From Amblyornis subalaris (taxonomy: Eukaryota > Chordata > Aves > Passeriformes > Ptilonorhynchidae), in assembly GCA_018881555.1 (NCBI GenBank), contig JACAXG010000063.1:4675930-4739929 (forward strand): DNA of 64,000 bases, in the 5' to 3' direction. The translations under genes and the position numbers were made by a program. Below the pieces are notes generated by a model that saw only the letters and a program-made list of their open reading frames with translations, made no database searches and was not told where the DNA came from. Shown piece after piece: positions 25,683 through 38,432 of the stretch (its first letter is position 1; every line of letters begins with the position of its first letter).

Positions 25683-28242
25683 AAATTCTGACAGGGCTGT
25701 GATGACTTTAAAAAACACCAACAAGACCCAAAACACCAAAGCAGAAATAACCAGCCAACCAGATGCTCCCATTCTTCACAGGACTGAAGCAGAGGAAGAG
25801 TCAACTTAATGCAATTTCAAAAAAGAATTTTTTTTTAGTTACTCTGCTTTTTTAAAGTTGCAAAGGAAATGCAGAATGTTTTAAGTTTGAAACCATTTTA
25901 TCTGCAGTTCTTAAATTAAGACAGAAGAAGCAAATACTCAGAAAACAGATATTTCTCAAAGTTCCTAGTTGTAGGATAGAGAATGCAGCTGAAAACAGTA
26001 ACAAACCAAAGTATTTGCTGGGTGTAATCTAGAATTTCCTCTTTGCCTTCTGTTTATGCAGACTGCTGCTTGTCTACATGATTTGTTGTCTCCTTTCCTC
26101 CTCATGTTTTTGACTTACTCTCCTATTTCCAAAATTAAGTTAAAGTATCATCTCGCAGCATTTACCCAAATACCTATTAAACCCAAGAACTTAATTTGAT
26201 TGCATTTTCTTTAATTTTTCTTACTATTTCAAGGAGAATTTTTGACACCTTGACAGGCTCAGTTTATTATTGATGTTAACATTAGCACAAATCATCTACT
26301 TGGTATCAAAGACGGGAGAGTGCTTTTAATTTGTCATTCATGTTTTTCTGCGAAGAGAAGCTATCATGTTTCGTTTTCTTTTTTTTTTTTTGATAGAAGT
26401 GTAGTTTGCAAACCTTTAAAATGCAGTTGCTCCCTGCTGCTGCATTGGTCTGTGTCTAGTGCTTTAAGCATGTCAAGGGCAGTGGCAAATGGGGACGGAA
26501 GATGCTTTTAGAGAAGTGCACGCTGGCTCTTCTTCAGAACAGCCCTGTTCTTCTCCTTTATTCAGGCTTCATTTAAAACTGAGGCACATCTCTTGTCTCT
26601 TGGGGTAGCTTAGGAAAACTCTTGGAAGNGTGAAGTAGCTCCAATGTACTGGATGTACAAGTGTTTGAGAAGTGCTTTTTACGCGGGAGCCCTGTCAAGC
26701 ACAGGCCCACTCACCAGAGTGTTTGTGTAGTGAGGTGCTGGTGAGAACACGGTGGTGGAAGGGGTGAAGCAGCTTGGAACATTTAGTGTTGAAAGCACTT
26801 NTGGAAAGTGAAAAGGCTGTCTTGAGTGAGAGAGCCGCTGCTCTCTATAGTTTCTGTGTTTGCGAAGAAGTGGCCAAAACAAAATTCCTCCAGAGGCCTG
26901 AAGGAACTGAATTGAAATTGTTGAAGTAGAACTAATCTGAGGGAGCTCAATATGGCCCGGTAAGCATAGAAAAATCTCATTTTATGTAATTACTGAAAGA
27001 GGAAGCCTATTTTTGGTGCTTTGAGTTGAGTGACTGTAGAAGAGAGTTAGTTCTGTTTCCTCGTGTGAACTTTGCTCTTGGTGTGACTACTCAGTTCTGT
27101 ATAGAATGAAAAGCTGTATGTATGTGACTAATTAGCTGTGTCACAGCCTGACAGCTTCTGGCAAAATAGTTTTCAAAATAGTTAAGTGCTTTTCATGTTT
27201 ACTCCAGGTGACATAGTTTTGGGTTTATGATATAAAACACACTGAGCTTTTAAATCCTCTCAGCTGCACATATGCAAACTCCACTAATCCCAAAGAAAAA
27301 TGTGGTCTGCTATTCATTAAATGCAGATGAGTTTCCTTTTTTAGTAAGCCCATTAGCAGATGCCTAAATTTAGGAACACGTGCAGTTACAATCAGTGGAA
27401 TATTCTGAATCTTTTTATCTTCCTTCTTGCAGTGGAACGTGCTGTGCTTGTGTCTTTGAGAAGTCTTTGACCCCAAGCCCTAATGTGGAACCTGGTTCAT
27501 TCTGTTGCCTTTGCAGAGTGCTCTTTATATGTAGATCTCCTGTGTTTCCACTTATTTCTTTCATGGTAATAAAGAAGTGAAGAAAGTCACTGTTAGAAAT
27601 TCAGCTTTGTTACTGAGCATCAAGTAGAAATAGTCTCAATTTTGGGCACCTCTCTGTTTCCTGGATGAAAACTGTTCTCTCATCTGTGAATTTCTGTTGT
27701 CTCCCACTCTTCCCTGGAAAAAATGCTCCGTGTAACCAGCTTACCTAATGACAAACTGTTGGCCGAGCATGAGGTTATTCACATGCAAGTCATTTGTTCA
27801 AGTCCTTAAGAAGGCAGCAAAGTCAGTNGAGCTTCTGTGTGAAGTTACTGAACACTTTGGTTGTTCTGCAGAATTGGGNTTTAATTCGTACATTCTTGTT
27901 TTCATTTGTACAGTGCTCACTGTAATGAAATTTCCTGGGAATTTCGAAAATACTATCACAAATAATTAAAAGAATGGCTGTTATGTGTGATAACATGATG
28001 TCTCTTTCATCCCAGACAGGAAACATGTAAGGCCAGTGCCATAATTCTCACAAGATTGCACACATGAGAGGTTATGAGCTTAAATTGCTTTAGCATTTTC
28101 CTTGACAATCTGATCTAGTCAGCTTTGCAGGAGGGTTTGTTCCTCCTAACCAAAGCCATGATCTGGAACAAGGCTGTCATGCTGCTTGTCTGAAAATTAA
28201 GGAAGTGATTGTGCCCATCTCATTCCTCTCTTTCCATCGCAG

Positions 28243-28315
28243 GTACCGCTACTGGTTCAGGGCACTTACACTGCGGTTTGTAATGCTGAGATCTGTGTGT
28301 CACAACTGAAATAAA
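28243..28315 (+). other. Terminal-exon-like segment: acceptor, stop and AATAAA
   Basis: A pyrimidine-rich acceptor (CCTCTCTTTCCATCGCAG) ends at 28242. In the phase set by GALNT18 exon 1 (phase 1), it is followed by 12 codons and a TAA at 28281. AATAAA follows at 28310-28315, with a T/G-rich stretch about 50 bases later. This would be the layout of an alternative last exon that truncates the protein after exon 1, or of an unrelated lncRNA exon. Each element occurs by chance in introns, and nothing shows it is used. Confidence 0.2.
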
Positions 28316-29398
28316 GTCACCAAATTAATTTTCAGGCAGTTTTAGGCAGATTATTACTGTGTTATTAGACACAGACCACAAAAATTGTGGTATGTTTGCC
28401 CACAGGTTGTTTAAGTTAGTGCCTTAAGTACAGAATTATTTAAAATGAGAAAAATAACTTTGCAGTTACAAGCATATTTCTTGTAATGAAACAATGGTAA
28501 TCCTTAAAGTTATAGTCAATAAATAATTATTCTGACCACCCTTTATCTTGGAGGTCTGTAGTTAAGCAATTATGTGTTGCTTTAAATGGATCTGGTTTCC
28601 AGTTAGGAGGAATGCAGAGGGGTGTTGCTTTGGACAAGCTTAAAATTGTGCTTTAGAAAGTCTGAAGATTTGGAAGTTGATACTCCTTAGTCTTCAATAT
28701 CCTTTTTGAAAATCAGCCTTTTACCCATTTGAGAAGACAAAATGGGTCCCTGTCAAAATATTGGTGTCAATGGATAGAGAAAGCCTTAAAAGTGCAGCAC
28801 TGGTACCTGTCAGAGGGTTCTATGTCTTCGTCTGAGAGGAAATGGGTTGTACTTGAAAATATATATTTCCTTAGATAATCTCATTCCANTAAGTTAGAAG
28901 CTTTTACCCTGGTTTCAGGTTGTCCAGGCTTGTAGTAACTTCATGTTAACTTTGCCAGGATGATGCATGGACCTGTCTAGCCTGATTCATATCCATGGCA
29001 CGGTTGTGGCTAGAGGGGAATTTAATAGGCTGGTAGTGAGAACATATCTAGCAGAAACAACAATGGCCAGGATTTATAGTGTTTGCAGATCAGAATAGGC
29101 CGGATGGGGAGTACACAGAAGAAATATAGAGCCCTTACCAAGACGTTGTTCCTATAAAGTGTTGTTTGTGTGCACCCCCGTAGCATAGTTCAGCATTGCC
29201 TTGCTGACATAATGAGAATTTCATGTTTCTCCTATGCNTTTTCTTACCCATAGGAAATAACCACTATCATGGAATTTCATGGTTAATTAGCAGTTTATAA
29301 ATTTGGTACTTGNAGTACTGAGCGCCCTTTGACAAGTTCTTAAGAAGTTTCAAAACCCTCAGATTTCTCTTAAGACCCAAACTTTCGTGTTTCTTACG

Positions 29399-29412
29399 CT
29401 GCCCTCTAGTGC
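29399..29412 (-). promoter_or_regulatory. CTCF-like core motif
   Basis: On the plus strand CTGCCCTCTAGTGC is read. Its complement GCACTAGAGGGCAG matches the CTCF core CCASYAGRKGGCRS at 13 of 14 positions. CTCF sites often lie in large introns, where they anchor chromatin loops and can affect splicing. The orientation would be minus relative to the window. A 14-mer motif match alone does not show occupancy. Confidence 0.45.
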
Positions 29413-29633
29413 TGAGCACGTTTTGGGAGTCATCNTCAAACACCTTTCTTCAGTGTAAAGTAACACTTGTGCCACGAATTTTTAGGAACAAATCTGCCAG
29501 GGCAGGAAACATCCATCTTCTCTACATCCTACCTTGCAGGGTGCTAAGCAGCAGAATTAGGTGAATTTCCTCCCTNATATGCACAATAAGCATGTGATTA
29601 TTTATCAGGAAAAAAAAAATTCTCCAAGAAATT

Positions 29634-29673
29634 GTGGTTGTTTTTTTTTTGTTGTTGGGTTGTTGGGTTTTTT
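29634..29673. repeat. T/G-rich low-complexity tract
   Basis: A T10 run is followed by GTTGTTGGGTTGTTGGGTTT. A nine-base A run lies just upstream at about 29610. The tract is simple-sequence DNA without other features. Confidence 0.8.
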
Positions 29674-30112
29674 AGAAACAAATTAAAATAAATGTTAATA
29701 GCGTGGTAGTAGCTTATACTGTTACACATGTGTATTGGCAGCTTTAAAATGCAATGGAGGTAACATATGAATTAATAGTATATAAATTGTTTCAAGTTCT
29801 GAAAAATGTCAAAATTTGAGAGAGCTTTTGGCATTTCCTTCTATATGTGCTGTCATACACAGACAGTATGCTATTCATAGTGTTATCATGACTTCTTGAC
29901 AGCTTTTCAGGATAGGATCACCTAGGNTTTTTTGGTTCTGTTCTCTTTTTTTACCATTCTCTGTCTGTCTGCTCTGTCCAGTGTTTACACTTACTACAGA
30001 GTGTGCTGTGATATGCAAAGACTGGATATTGAGTTGAATCCTCTCAGGGTGGTTGTGTGTTTTGTATGTAGTTTGGATCAGGTTTATTTTTTTTTAAGAT
30101 TAGGGCTTTGCT

Positions 30113-30154
30113 GCTCTGTCATCTGGGCCGACAGAGTCTGACAGGCTCTGTCAG
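30113..30154. repeat. Alternating CTCTGTC/GACAGAG cluster
   Basis: CTCTGTC at 30114-30120, GACAGAG at 30130-30136 and CTCTGTC at 30146-30152 alternate in orientation. Within them CTGACAG-GCT-CTGTCAG (30138-30154) is a perfect 7-bp inverted repeat containing TGACAG, the core bound by MEIS/TGIF-type homeodomain proteins. Several alternative small hairpins are possible. Confidence 0.55.
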
Positions 30155-33100
30155 TCTCTCTGAGGAACCCTGGCAACTTCAGTATGACTTACTAAGCTCT
30201 AAGTAAGCAGTAGCAGCAGAATTTAACCCACTTAGATATTGCATTTTTTCTTAGGTGCACTTCTGCTAAAGTAATTTCTTTGGGAACAAAACAAGACTGA
30301 CAAAGGGACTTAATTTAACTTGAATATTCAAATCAGTAAAGTTCACTCTTCATCACAAAACAATATTAATGATGATGCCTTGCCACCAGTATGGTGATTT
30401 TTTGGGGAGGTGAGAGAATATGTAAAATAACTTTTTTTGAGAGAAGCTCTGTTACTATAACTTTCAATTTTTGTCTTCTGAATATGCTTTTCTCCATGGC
30501 TGATGCAGTGGTGCATCTTGGTGAGCTGCTTCTGCTGTTGCTTGTCGGTGTTCCATCATGCCATGCAAACAAGGATGTTTTCATTTAGAGGTTCATTCGT
30601 CTGACACAGGNTTTATAGCAGTGCCCTGCACGAGAGCAGCCTTGCAAGACAGGAATTGTCAAACTGTAATTTTTGAGGATGCTGATAAGGTGTTTTCATG
30701 AATTACAATAGATTTCAAAAGCGGGATCTTTCTCTGTGTACTTTGCTGTATGACAAAATTTAGGTAAAGTTTCCACACTTCTAAAAACTGTATCAAGGCT
30801 CTCTGACCCAATGCAAGGCTGGGATTTTTACCTGTCACATCGAATAGCCTCTGGCAAGAGGGTATAGAGGGTATAGACTGCCTAACAGATGAAGGGCACC
30901 TGTAGAGGAAAAGGATGAAAGGATACTTCCTTCCATAGAAAGCTGAAAGGCTGCTGCCTGCAGGAAATAGAATATAGATTTTTTTGTGCTGGGAGCCAGA
31001 GCCAGAGTCTGAGGCCATTAGGCCTCATCAGAGAGCTGAGGTTTATTTTGTCTTTAATGATAGTCTGCTTAGATGCACATCATGAGTCCACCTTGCATGG
31101 TGAGGCAAGGCACAGCCCCAGCATCACCTCTGTAATCATGGCCTGCTCCTTCCTCCCTGGGCTGGGAAATCAAAGGGTCAGGCACTGGAGAACCCGGGGA
31201 GCACATGATCAAAGCCTTTCCTCCTACTCCTGGCATCATTTCCAACTCATTCTTCTTTTTGTGAGCAACCTATTCCACCTGAGCACGTATCATTTAGCTC
31301 AGTTGTTGATGCCTTCTGCATGTCTGTAGCTGACATAGGGCTATTTTTGCAGATAGGATATTTTTGCTGACTTACTGTGCCTACCTTCTTGTTACTGGCA
31401 CTTAATGAAATCAGCAGATAAGGTTACACTGCAGGCTTTGTAAAGCAGTTCTGTTTCCATGGAAGGCATTTTCACAATGCCTTTGATATGAAACACTGCT
31501 GCTTTTGTGAGTAGACCTGCAGTCAAATAAGGGGTAGAACCAAAATGAAACTTACGGAATAGTGAGAATGAGCAGTGTGTCTGAATCTGTCTCTGCAACT
31601 ATTTTTGCAGCCATTTTCTGACCTGATCTTTTCTCTTAACTGTGAACCTGTTCATGGCAACTTTTCTTGGGAAGAAAAGTTGGAATCTGAATGAAGCTGA
31701 AAAAATGAGTGTTTCTTAATGAGCTTCGAAGGCTTTCATGGAGATTAGACCCAAGTTATTAATTAAATGATTTTGTTAATTGGTAATAAGTACTTGCTTT
31801 CTTCAGAGGTTGTACAATGAAACAGCAATCAGATGACAAAAAGTCTATCCCTTATTATCTCATTGGTGTCTGACTCATACAAGGAGCGGTAAAGAAGAGA
31901 GTGAATTTCTGTCTTGGAGACCGGTCAGTGAGATCAGATGAAGCAATAGATTTATATTAAGATTAATTGCATAATTAGAAAATGTGATCTAGAAAGTATG
32001 AACTAAAGAGACACAGATGATTGTGGAAAGCAAACTGTGAGGACTTTTTTGGCTCAGGTAAGCAGCGTGTGACCAACTCCATGCTGATGCCATGACCAGC
32101 CAGGCTTCTGGAAGGAGACTTCCTCAGCCCAGGTGTGCAGCCAGCTGACATCTGTGTAATGAATCTCTGGTACTAATTGGTTTAACAGCAAGGTGTCAGT
32201 CTGCCAAGAGCTCATACCAGGCTCATGTCTGGGAACAGTGCTTTGTATGGTGTATAAAATTAACGTAGGGACGACCTCATGTTTGCAGTAGTGTGCTGCA
32301 GATAGCAGNCTTTCTTCCCACGGGGAAAATGGAACTGATCTTTCCTTTTTCATGATAACTGAGCAGATGAATGTGCCTACCTGTGTATTGCTTCAGGCAG
32401 TACTACTCGTGGGTCACCTTTGAGCCTTCACTTCCCAGGATCATTCCATGATAGCAGAAGCAAGTGGTAAGGAGGACTGGCTGTGAGACTTCAGGCCACG
32501 ACCTGTTTACAGAGGCCAAGGCATCAAGTGCACTTGTTGACAAGTCAAAAAAGCAGCTGATGGTCTTATAATAATTATTTTTATTTCTTGTGAGAGACTG
32601 GCTGTATAAAGTTGTTTCCCCCAAGGGTTTTCAGCCAAATAAAGGGAAGACAGACTTTGTCATCAGATATGCGTGCTTAGTTCCATTGATTGGAATTGTA
32701 ATTGAAGGTTCTTGCTAATGCTTTTTTTCCTGTAGAGTAATGTATTGAAATAACATGTTTGCTTAGCACACAAAAAATGACTGCATTTGGTCAGTGGTTT
32801 AGTAAAGCTGGTAAACTAGATTCACAGATATCCATTGTTGGAAAATCTTTGTCAGATATGATCTGGATTAGTGAGCACTTTATCAATCAGAAAACAGCAA
32901 GAGATGCATAGATCACTTTAGGAAATACTCTTACCCACAAAATCATTAGATAAAATTCAATACCTGCCTGTGTGAATGTGATTCTGTGAAGGCAGTTGTT
33001 TCTGGGATGACTCTTCATCCGTGAAAAAACAGAGACATCTGTGACATCCCATGTTGCTGTGATTTTTGAACTGGTATTCAAATGCTATTCTGCCTTTTTT

Positions 33101-34786
33101 AAGTTAGGACCCTCTAAAAGGATCTGAATTTATCAAACTTTCATAATTTCCAAGCTCCACTCTGTCACATTTTATCTGTGTGGTAGCAGGGCCTGTCAGA
33201 GTAGTTTCCTCCTTTGACTGAGGGTTTAGTATGTCTTTCATCTTCGAAGAGATGGAGCTGATTCTTGGATTCAGGCTGGGAGACAGTACTTTGACAAGTA
33301 AAGCAACATTACATATTTACAGAGGTTGGAACATAGTGCAGGGAAGCAAGTGCCATTAGTTTCTTGTCAGTATTGTCAGGGGAAAAAGGAGAACATCCTG
33401 AACGAATCAAACAACTTAATCTTCTCAATTTATGTTTTTGCATTTTGGGTTCTTTTTAGTAAGAGATCAAAGGATGCTTCCTGGCATTCTTTGGGAGTCA
33501 GGATTCTGATGGCAAATACTGCTAGTACATAAACTGTTGTCTTTAGGTGTTTCCCTGAAGCTTAAGCCAGCTATCAGGACTGTAGGTGACTCTAGGTGCC
33601 GAGGAGGGCTTTGGGGACGAGTTTCTGCCTGTTGGACACATTGACAGGTTTTTGAAAGATTCACTTTAATTTTCGTAAGTCTCTGTGTTTGTAAGTACAG
33701 CTCTTCAGAAAGGAGAGGATTTTATTTAGTTGCTTAGCTGTTAATGGCTATGGTGACTGTTGGTAAACAATTAGAACTTCCAGAAAAAGAAGNTATTTTT
33801 TCTTCATGAGGCTCAAGTTTATGTTGTCAAATCAGGGTCGAGTCAGGCATTTGATCTTGCTTTCCTGTGGATTGTGAAGTGTTTACAGAAACAAGGGGTT
33901 CTCTGGGCTAGATTGTGTGGTCAGCTGTGTGAAGCCGAGGGCTGGTTGGAGGGTGAGATGTGTCTGTCACAGAGAGCTCACCTTGAACAGACTTTCCGAG
34001 CAACTAAACGCTGAGGATGAATGCTGTGATCTCATTGTACTGGAGCTCTTCTTAAATTAAGTCCTAGGTATAGCTTTTCCCCTCTTCTCTGTTTGGTACA
34101 GGAGCCAGAGATGTGGCCTTGTGAAATGAAAACCTCTTTTAATGACACAAATATTACNAAGTGATGATCCCAGTAGCATCATCACATGCATCTAAATATG
34201 AACTAAGAATTCAGATAGGCTGGATTGGTAAGATGGACCATAAAGTTATTACATGACTGAAATGAGTTTGCTATTTAAACATGGATGCCTAGTGCAGTGG
34301 ATTTTCTCTCTGTTGAATCTGTAGTTTTAGAGAACTTATTTTACACATGGACTTTGGCAGCCATTTTGTGCATTCTGTACAGACTCTTTTTCTTCATTTT
34401 TCCTCTTCAAAACTTCAGTCTTTTCTTAACAAGATACAGGCTGAAATTAAATAGTTCATCCTAATATCTAAATGCAAAATAACATTCCTGTCTGATAAGG
34501 CTCCTTCTGAAATTTAATTAATTTAGATTTATCAGTCCTGGCCTTTAGTCAGATTGTGATGGAAACAAATTGTTTCTGCCTAACTTTATTTGAATATTAA
34601 ATTTTGAGCCTTAGGTACTAATAGTTACACTGATATGAGGGGTACGTGGGGCCACGTCATGGGAAGTCTTGCAGGCAGCAAGTGCTGTTCTGTGTGGTGC
34701 TAAACTTACACCTTTTAAAATAAGATATGCTGGAGCCCGCNGAATGAAAGCCTGAAATTGTTCCCTTTTGTCCTTGTCTCTTGCAG

Positions 34787-34979
34787 AAGCTCCACCAAAA
34801 CTGGAAGACAACCCTGCTGAGGCCTTCACCGACTCCTCTCTCTTNGCTCACTGGGGCCAGGACCTCAGCCCCGAGAACAGACGGATCGCGCTGAAGCAAT
34901 TCCAGTATTATGGCTACAACGCCTACCTGAGCGACCGCTTGCCGCTGGACAGGGCCCTGCCGGACCTCCGTCCCACCGG
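34787..34979 (+). CDS. GALNT18: GALNT18 internal exon (stem end and start of catalytic domain)
   Basis: This exon encodes part of polypeptide N-acetylgalactosaminyltransferase 18, a GT27-family type II Golgi protein of the GALNT8/9/17/18 (Y) subfamily. The 63 whole codons, with split codons at both ends, read from EAPPKLED through FTDSSL, AHWGQDLSPENRR and QFQYYGYNAYLSDRLPLDR to LPDLRPTG. From family knowledge, the acidic, proline-containing start is the lumenal stem. The YGYNAYLSDRLPLDR stretch is the conserved lead-in to the catalytic domain. The sequence fits GALNT18 better than GALNT9 or GALNT17, which differ in the stem and in the residues after LDR. The acceptor is a strong pyrimidine tract ending TTGCAG. 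The donor is GTGAGT from 34980. The exon enters at phase 1 and leaves at phase 2, which matches the next exon. A single N at 34845 falls in codon TTN (Phe or Leu), with Phe expected. It keeps the frame, so it masks a base and is not a frameshift. It is the second coding exon if exon numbering follows the human gene, which I recall but could not check. Confidence 0.95.
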
Positions 34980-37710
34980 GTGAGTCCTGTAGGCCGTCCC
35001 GGCACTGTAGGTCCCACATTGTGGAGTATTCCAGCTTTTTTTCACCTGGAAGTGTTATGTTGTGCGGTCACATAGTGGGGGNGTTAGATGCAACCACCAG
35101 AATGAGTCACGTCTATCAAATACGCGAAGGCCGTAAGTTTCAAATGTCTTCTGAAGCACTGTTAAAATCCCACTAAGCATTAAAATTTCTTCAGGATCCG
35201 TTGGAAGCTTAATCTCACCTGCAATTTACATTAGGTGGAGGTGTTNCTTCTGCTAAAAGAAGAACCTTTTAATGTTAATTGTCAATTTTGTCAGATAATC
35301 TGGCTAAATAAGAACTTTGGGCTCTGTTTGAAAGCCCAGAACTGCCTGATCAAGATNGTTAGGCAGGTGAAACTGGTGAGCTCTGGTGGTGAAATACACA
35401 TTTCAGTCGAGCAGCTGAAAGCCCNTGGATCCTCCTTCCCCGAGCAGTTCTCTGCTTGGAATCATACATGTCAGGCAGGGTGAACACATCCACTGTTATC
35501 CCACAATGGCTCGGTGAGATGGATGGCACCAAGGGAGTGAACAGCCTTCCCTTCAGTGCATTTGAGGCCTGTTTGGGTTGGATCGTTCACAGAGACAGTT
35601 AAGGCTCAACTTTTTTTAAGCCTTGGTGATACATCTGATCCCCTAAACAAACGGCAGCTCTGGAGATGGAGAAACTGCTGGCTTTGCAGCTCATTAAAAA
35701 AAGAAATCATTAAAATAAACATGCTGGGTACTTACTGAATCAAACATGTGATCTTATTCACTTATTCTAACCAAATATTTTAATAACTAAAGCAGTAAGC
35801 AGTGCATTTTGCTGCACATTAAGTTGATGATAGCAAAAATATATGAACGCCATCCCAGGGAGCACTTTACCAGTATCTACATTATATGTCTTATATATTA
35901 TTATATATTCCAGTTTAGAAATATTTCTGATGCAGATTTGCTGAAATACTGACTTTAAGGAAATCAAAGCACATGCAATTATATTTGTGTTTTGGTTAAA
36001 TCAGTTTAGCCCTGTCTGTAGGGATAATCTCTTTTCTCATTTTTTAATTGTAAACTAATCCAGAGGAAAGAGAAATATTTTTAACAAGACATCAATGATA
36101 GAAATGTTTCTATTCTTATAGCTCTTTTGAAATTACTCTTCTGAATGATTTAAATCTAAATTTTTTATAACTATGTGCTTTAAAAATTAAAAAGATGGAG
36201 AAAATGAATGTAACTCTAGCTGAAAATAAATTAAGGTTAAGATTTTAAAAGAAACTCCGGTTAGAAATGAATCATGATCCTAATTCCTGTGAAATTTTTG
36301 ATCCTTAGTTGACTGTCTGCCAGAAACGTGATAGACACCACAGTATGTTTATGGACGCACATATAAAAAATAATGGCTTAGTAATGGTAGCTCAGGCAGA
36401 TTCCCCCCACCCCTTGTTGTTGGGCAGCAAGCAGGTACTCTGACACCAAAATGTAGCACATTCTGATGCTGAGGGAAATGAAGTGTGTTGTCAGGCCGTA
36501 TGCAAACTATTTGCTGTATCTACAGCACCTGTGGAGTACACAGCTACAGGTGTTCTGAAAGCCATGTTGCTGAAAAAAGTATTCCTGCTCCTGACAGGCA
36601 GATTCTCATTTGTGTGACAGCACACCCATGACTGTTGTGGGGAAAAAACCTACCTTACAAGAGTGTTTCCACTGTAATAATCAATTGTTGGGATTTGTAG
36701 CACCTGTTTTTAAGCCAGTTGCATAAGTCACTTCCTGTNTCTCTGTAGCTGTATTTAAATTATCCATGGGCACAAGCAGCCAAGGACAGCTTGGTCAGAA
36801 GAGAACATGCAGCAAGTGGCATGGAGACCAAGTTGATCANCTTTGCTGGACCTTACTCAGTTGTGGTGAGTTCTGACTAGAAACATAGCAATGCACAGAT
36901 GTAACAGAGGCGCCACAGTAGCTCTGGACAGAGTTAGCNAAGATCTAACCAAGCTCATTAGCTTGGATTTAGCGATTCTGAAAGAGTTAGCGTGACAATG
37001 GAATCCCACCAAAGGCTTGTGGCAGGTAGATAAAGGAGTGGAGTTCATAGAGTTGTGTCTGGGCTCAGTGGTGCTCCATCACCTGTATTCAGAACCTATC
37101 TTATGAGGTATAGGAATTTGGAAAGACAACAGAAATATATGTGTAACTGAAATCTAAAGTTATTCATACATGTTGAGACTAGGAGAATTAAGTGATCTGC
37201 CAAAAGTGTGTGATGTTAGTCAGCCCTTTTGTATGCTAGTGGTATGACTCAGCTTTGACCTTTCTGCCTGCAGTGCTCTGAGAATTCACATCAGCATATC
37301 TTAGGAGGGGAGCTCTGAATGTCTTTGCAAGCTTCTGCAGTGAGAAAGGCCATTCCACATGTGTAATAACCCCAAATTATAACATACAATATTTTCTAGG
37401 ATTGATATTGTCAACATTTAATGCCATGACAAAACCAGAGGACAGTTAAAGTTTGCTGAGCCACAACACATATGGAGGAGAGGGAAAAAAAATCCACCCT
37501 TGCAGTCCTTTAGTGTGGGTGGCATGGAGAGGTAGTAGGCCACNTTTAGTAGTTAGGGCAGTGCACTCTGCCTCAGCATCTGAACTCTGGCTTCTCTAGA
37601 AAAACATTATCAAAAATGTAGTCCAAAATAATCTCTTGTAATACCTATTGGGAAAAGAAACTCCCTTGGATACCTCAGCCTCCTGAAGTGATCATCACAC
37701 TCTGAAGTGG

Positions 37711-37732
37711 GCACTGTCTTAGTAGACAGTGC
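37711..37732. repeat. Perfect 9-bp inverted repeat, 4-nt loop
   Basis: GCACTGTCT, then TAGT, then AGACAGTGC. The short stem is too small for a microRNA precursor by itself. Confidence 0.75.
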
Positions 37733-38371
37733 AGGCATTATTGTGGAGTATTGCTAGTACTGTCTCTCCCAGGACTCTGTTTATTTTCTGCTGCTGAAGT
37801 TGGCATGTTTGCCACCATTATGTGCATCTCTTAGCCTGTAACCTATCCACATCACAGACTAACAAATAGCTTCTGGCTCTAATGAGCTTGGAAGCACTGA
37901 GGAAGGCAATGTTGCCCTTGCTGTGTGCAGGAACAGGATAATAGTTCTGTGTTAGTTATAATTCTGTTGTACTCATTACTTTAGTAGGGCAGGCAGTACC
38001 CACAAAGCTTGTTATGAGTGAAATGTGAATGAAACCAGCTCATGCAGAAATTCATTATTATAAATTAGGTTGTTTAGGGGTCCTGAAGCTGTCTACCAAA
38101 CTCCTTTTGAGTGGATGCACTTAGGATTCTACTTTGTTGACTTGTAAATTTTTGTTGCCTGTTCCAGTGTGCTGAAGCACACAAGAGAGAGGGAGGTAAC
38201 CTTCTTCTTTGCTAGTGTGATGAGTGAGGGGAGCATAGTGGGAAAGGAGGTTTGCAGCAGGACCCCAGCAGAGGAACTGTTTGAAAGAGTTTTGCTCCTG
38301 CACAGACTGTATCATATGAAGGAGCCTGGCCAGCAGATGTAAAACAACTTTTTCAGTCAGTGTAACTGATT

Positions 38372-38432
38372 GAAAGAAAGCAAAGAAGCAAAAGAAAGAA
38401 ACAAAGGCAAGAAGGGTGAAAGGGAAAAGAAG
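38372..38432. repeat. Purine-rich low-complexity tract
   Basis: About 60 bases are almost all A and G on the plus strand (GAAAGAAAGCAAAGAAGC, then AAAAGAAAGAAAC and GGGTGAAAGGGAAAAGAAGC). It is an imperfect AAAG-type repeat, not a clean microsatellite. Confidence 0.85.

Larger units (their letters stand above)
1..34786 (+). other. GALNT18: GALNT18 intron 1, 3' portion
   Basis: This is the intronic sequence upstream of the first recognised GALNT18 exon. It ends in a pyrimidine-rich acceptor (TTGTCTCTTGCAG) at 34786. It contains two CR1 fragments (10797-11090, 18587-18765), an oligo(T) tract with a minus-strand poly(A) signal (9586-9630), a CpG-dense patch (5135-5460), a CTCF-like site (29399-29412), and T/G-rich low-complexity DNA (25627-25682, 29634-29673). 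The rest is unremarkable AT-rich DNA. No frame resembles the N-terminal cytoplasmic tail and transmembrane anchor expected of a type II Golgi enzyme, so exon 1 must lie upstream and the intron exceeds 34.7 kb. The incoming splice phase is 1, because the next exon begins at the second base of a codon. The intron assignment is inferred from the exon at 34787. Confidence 0.85.
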
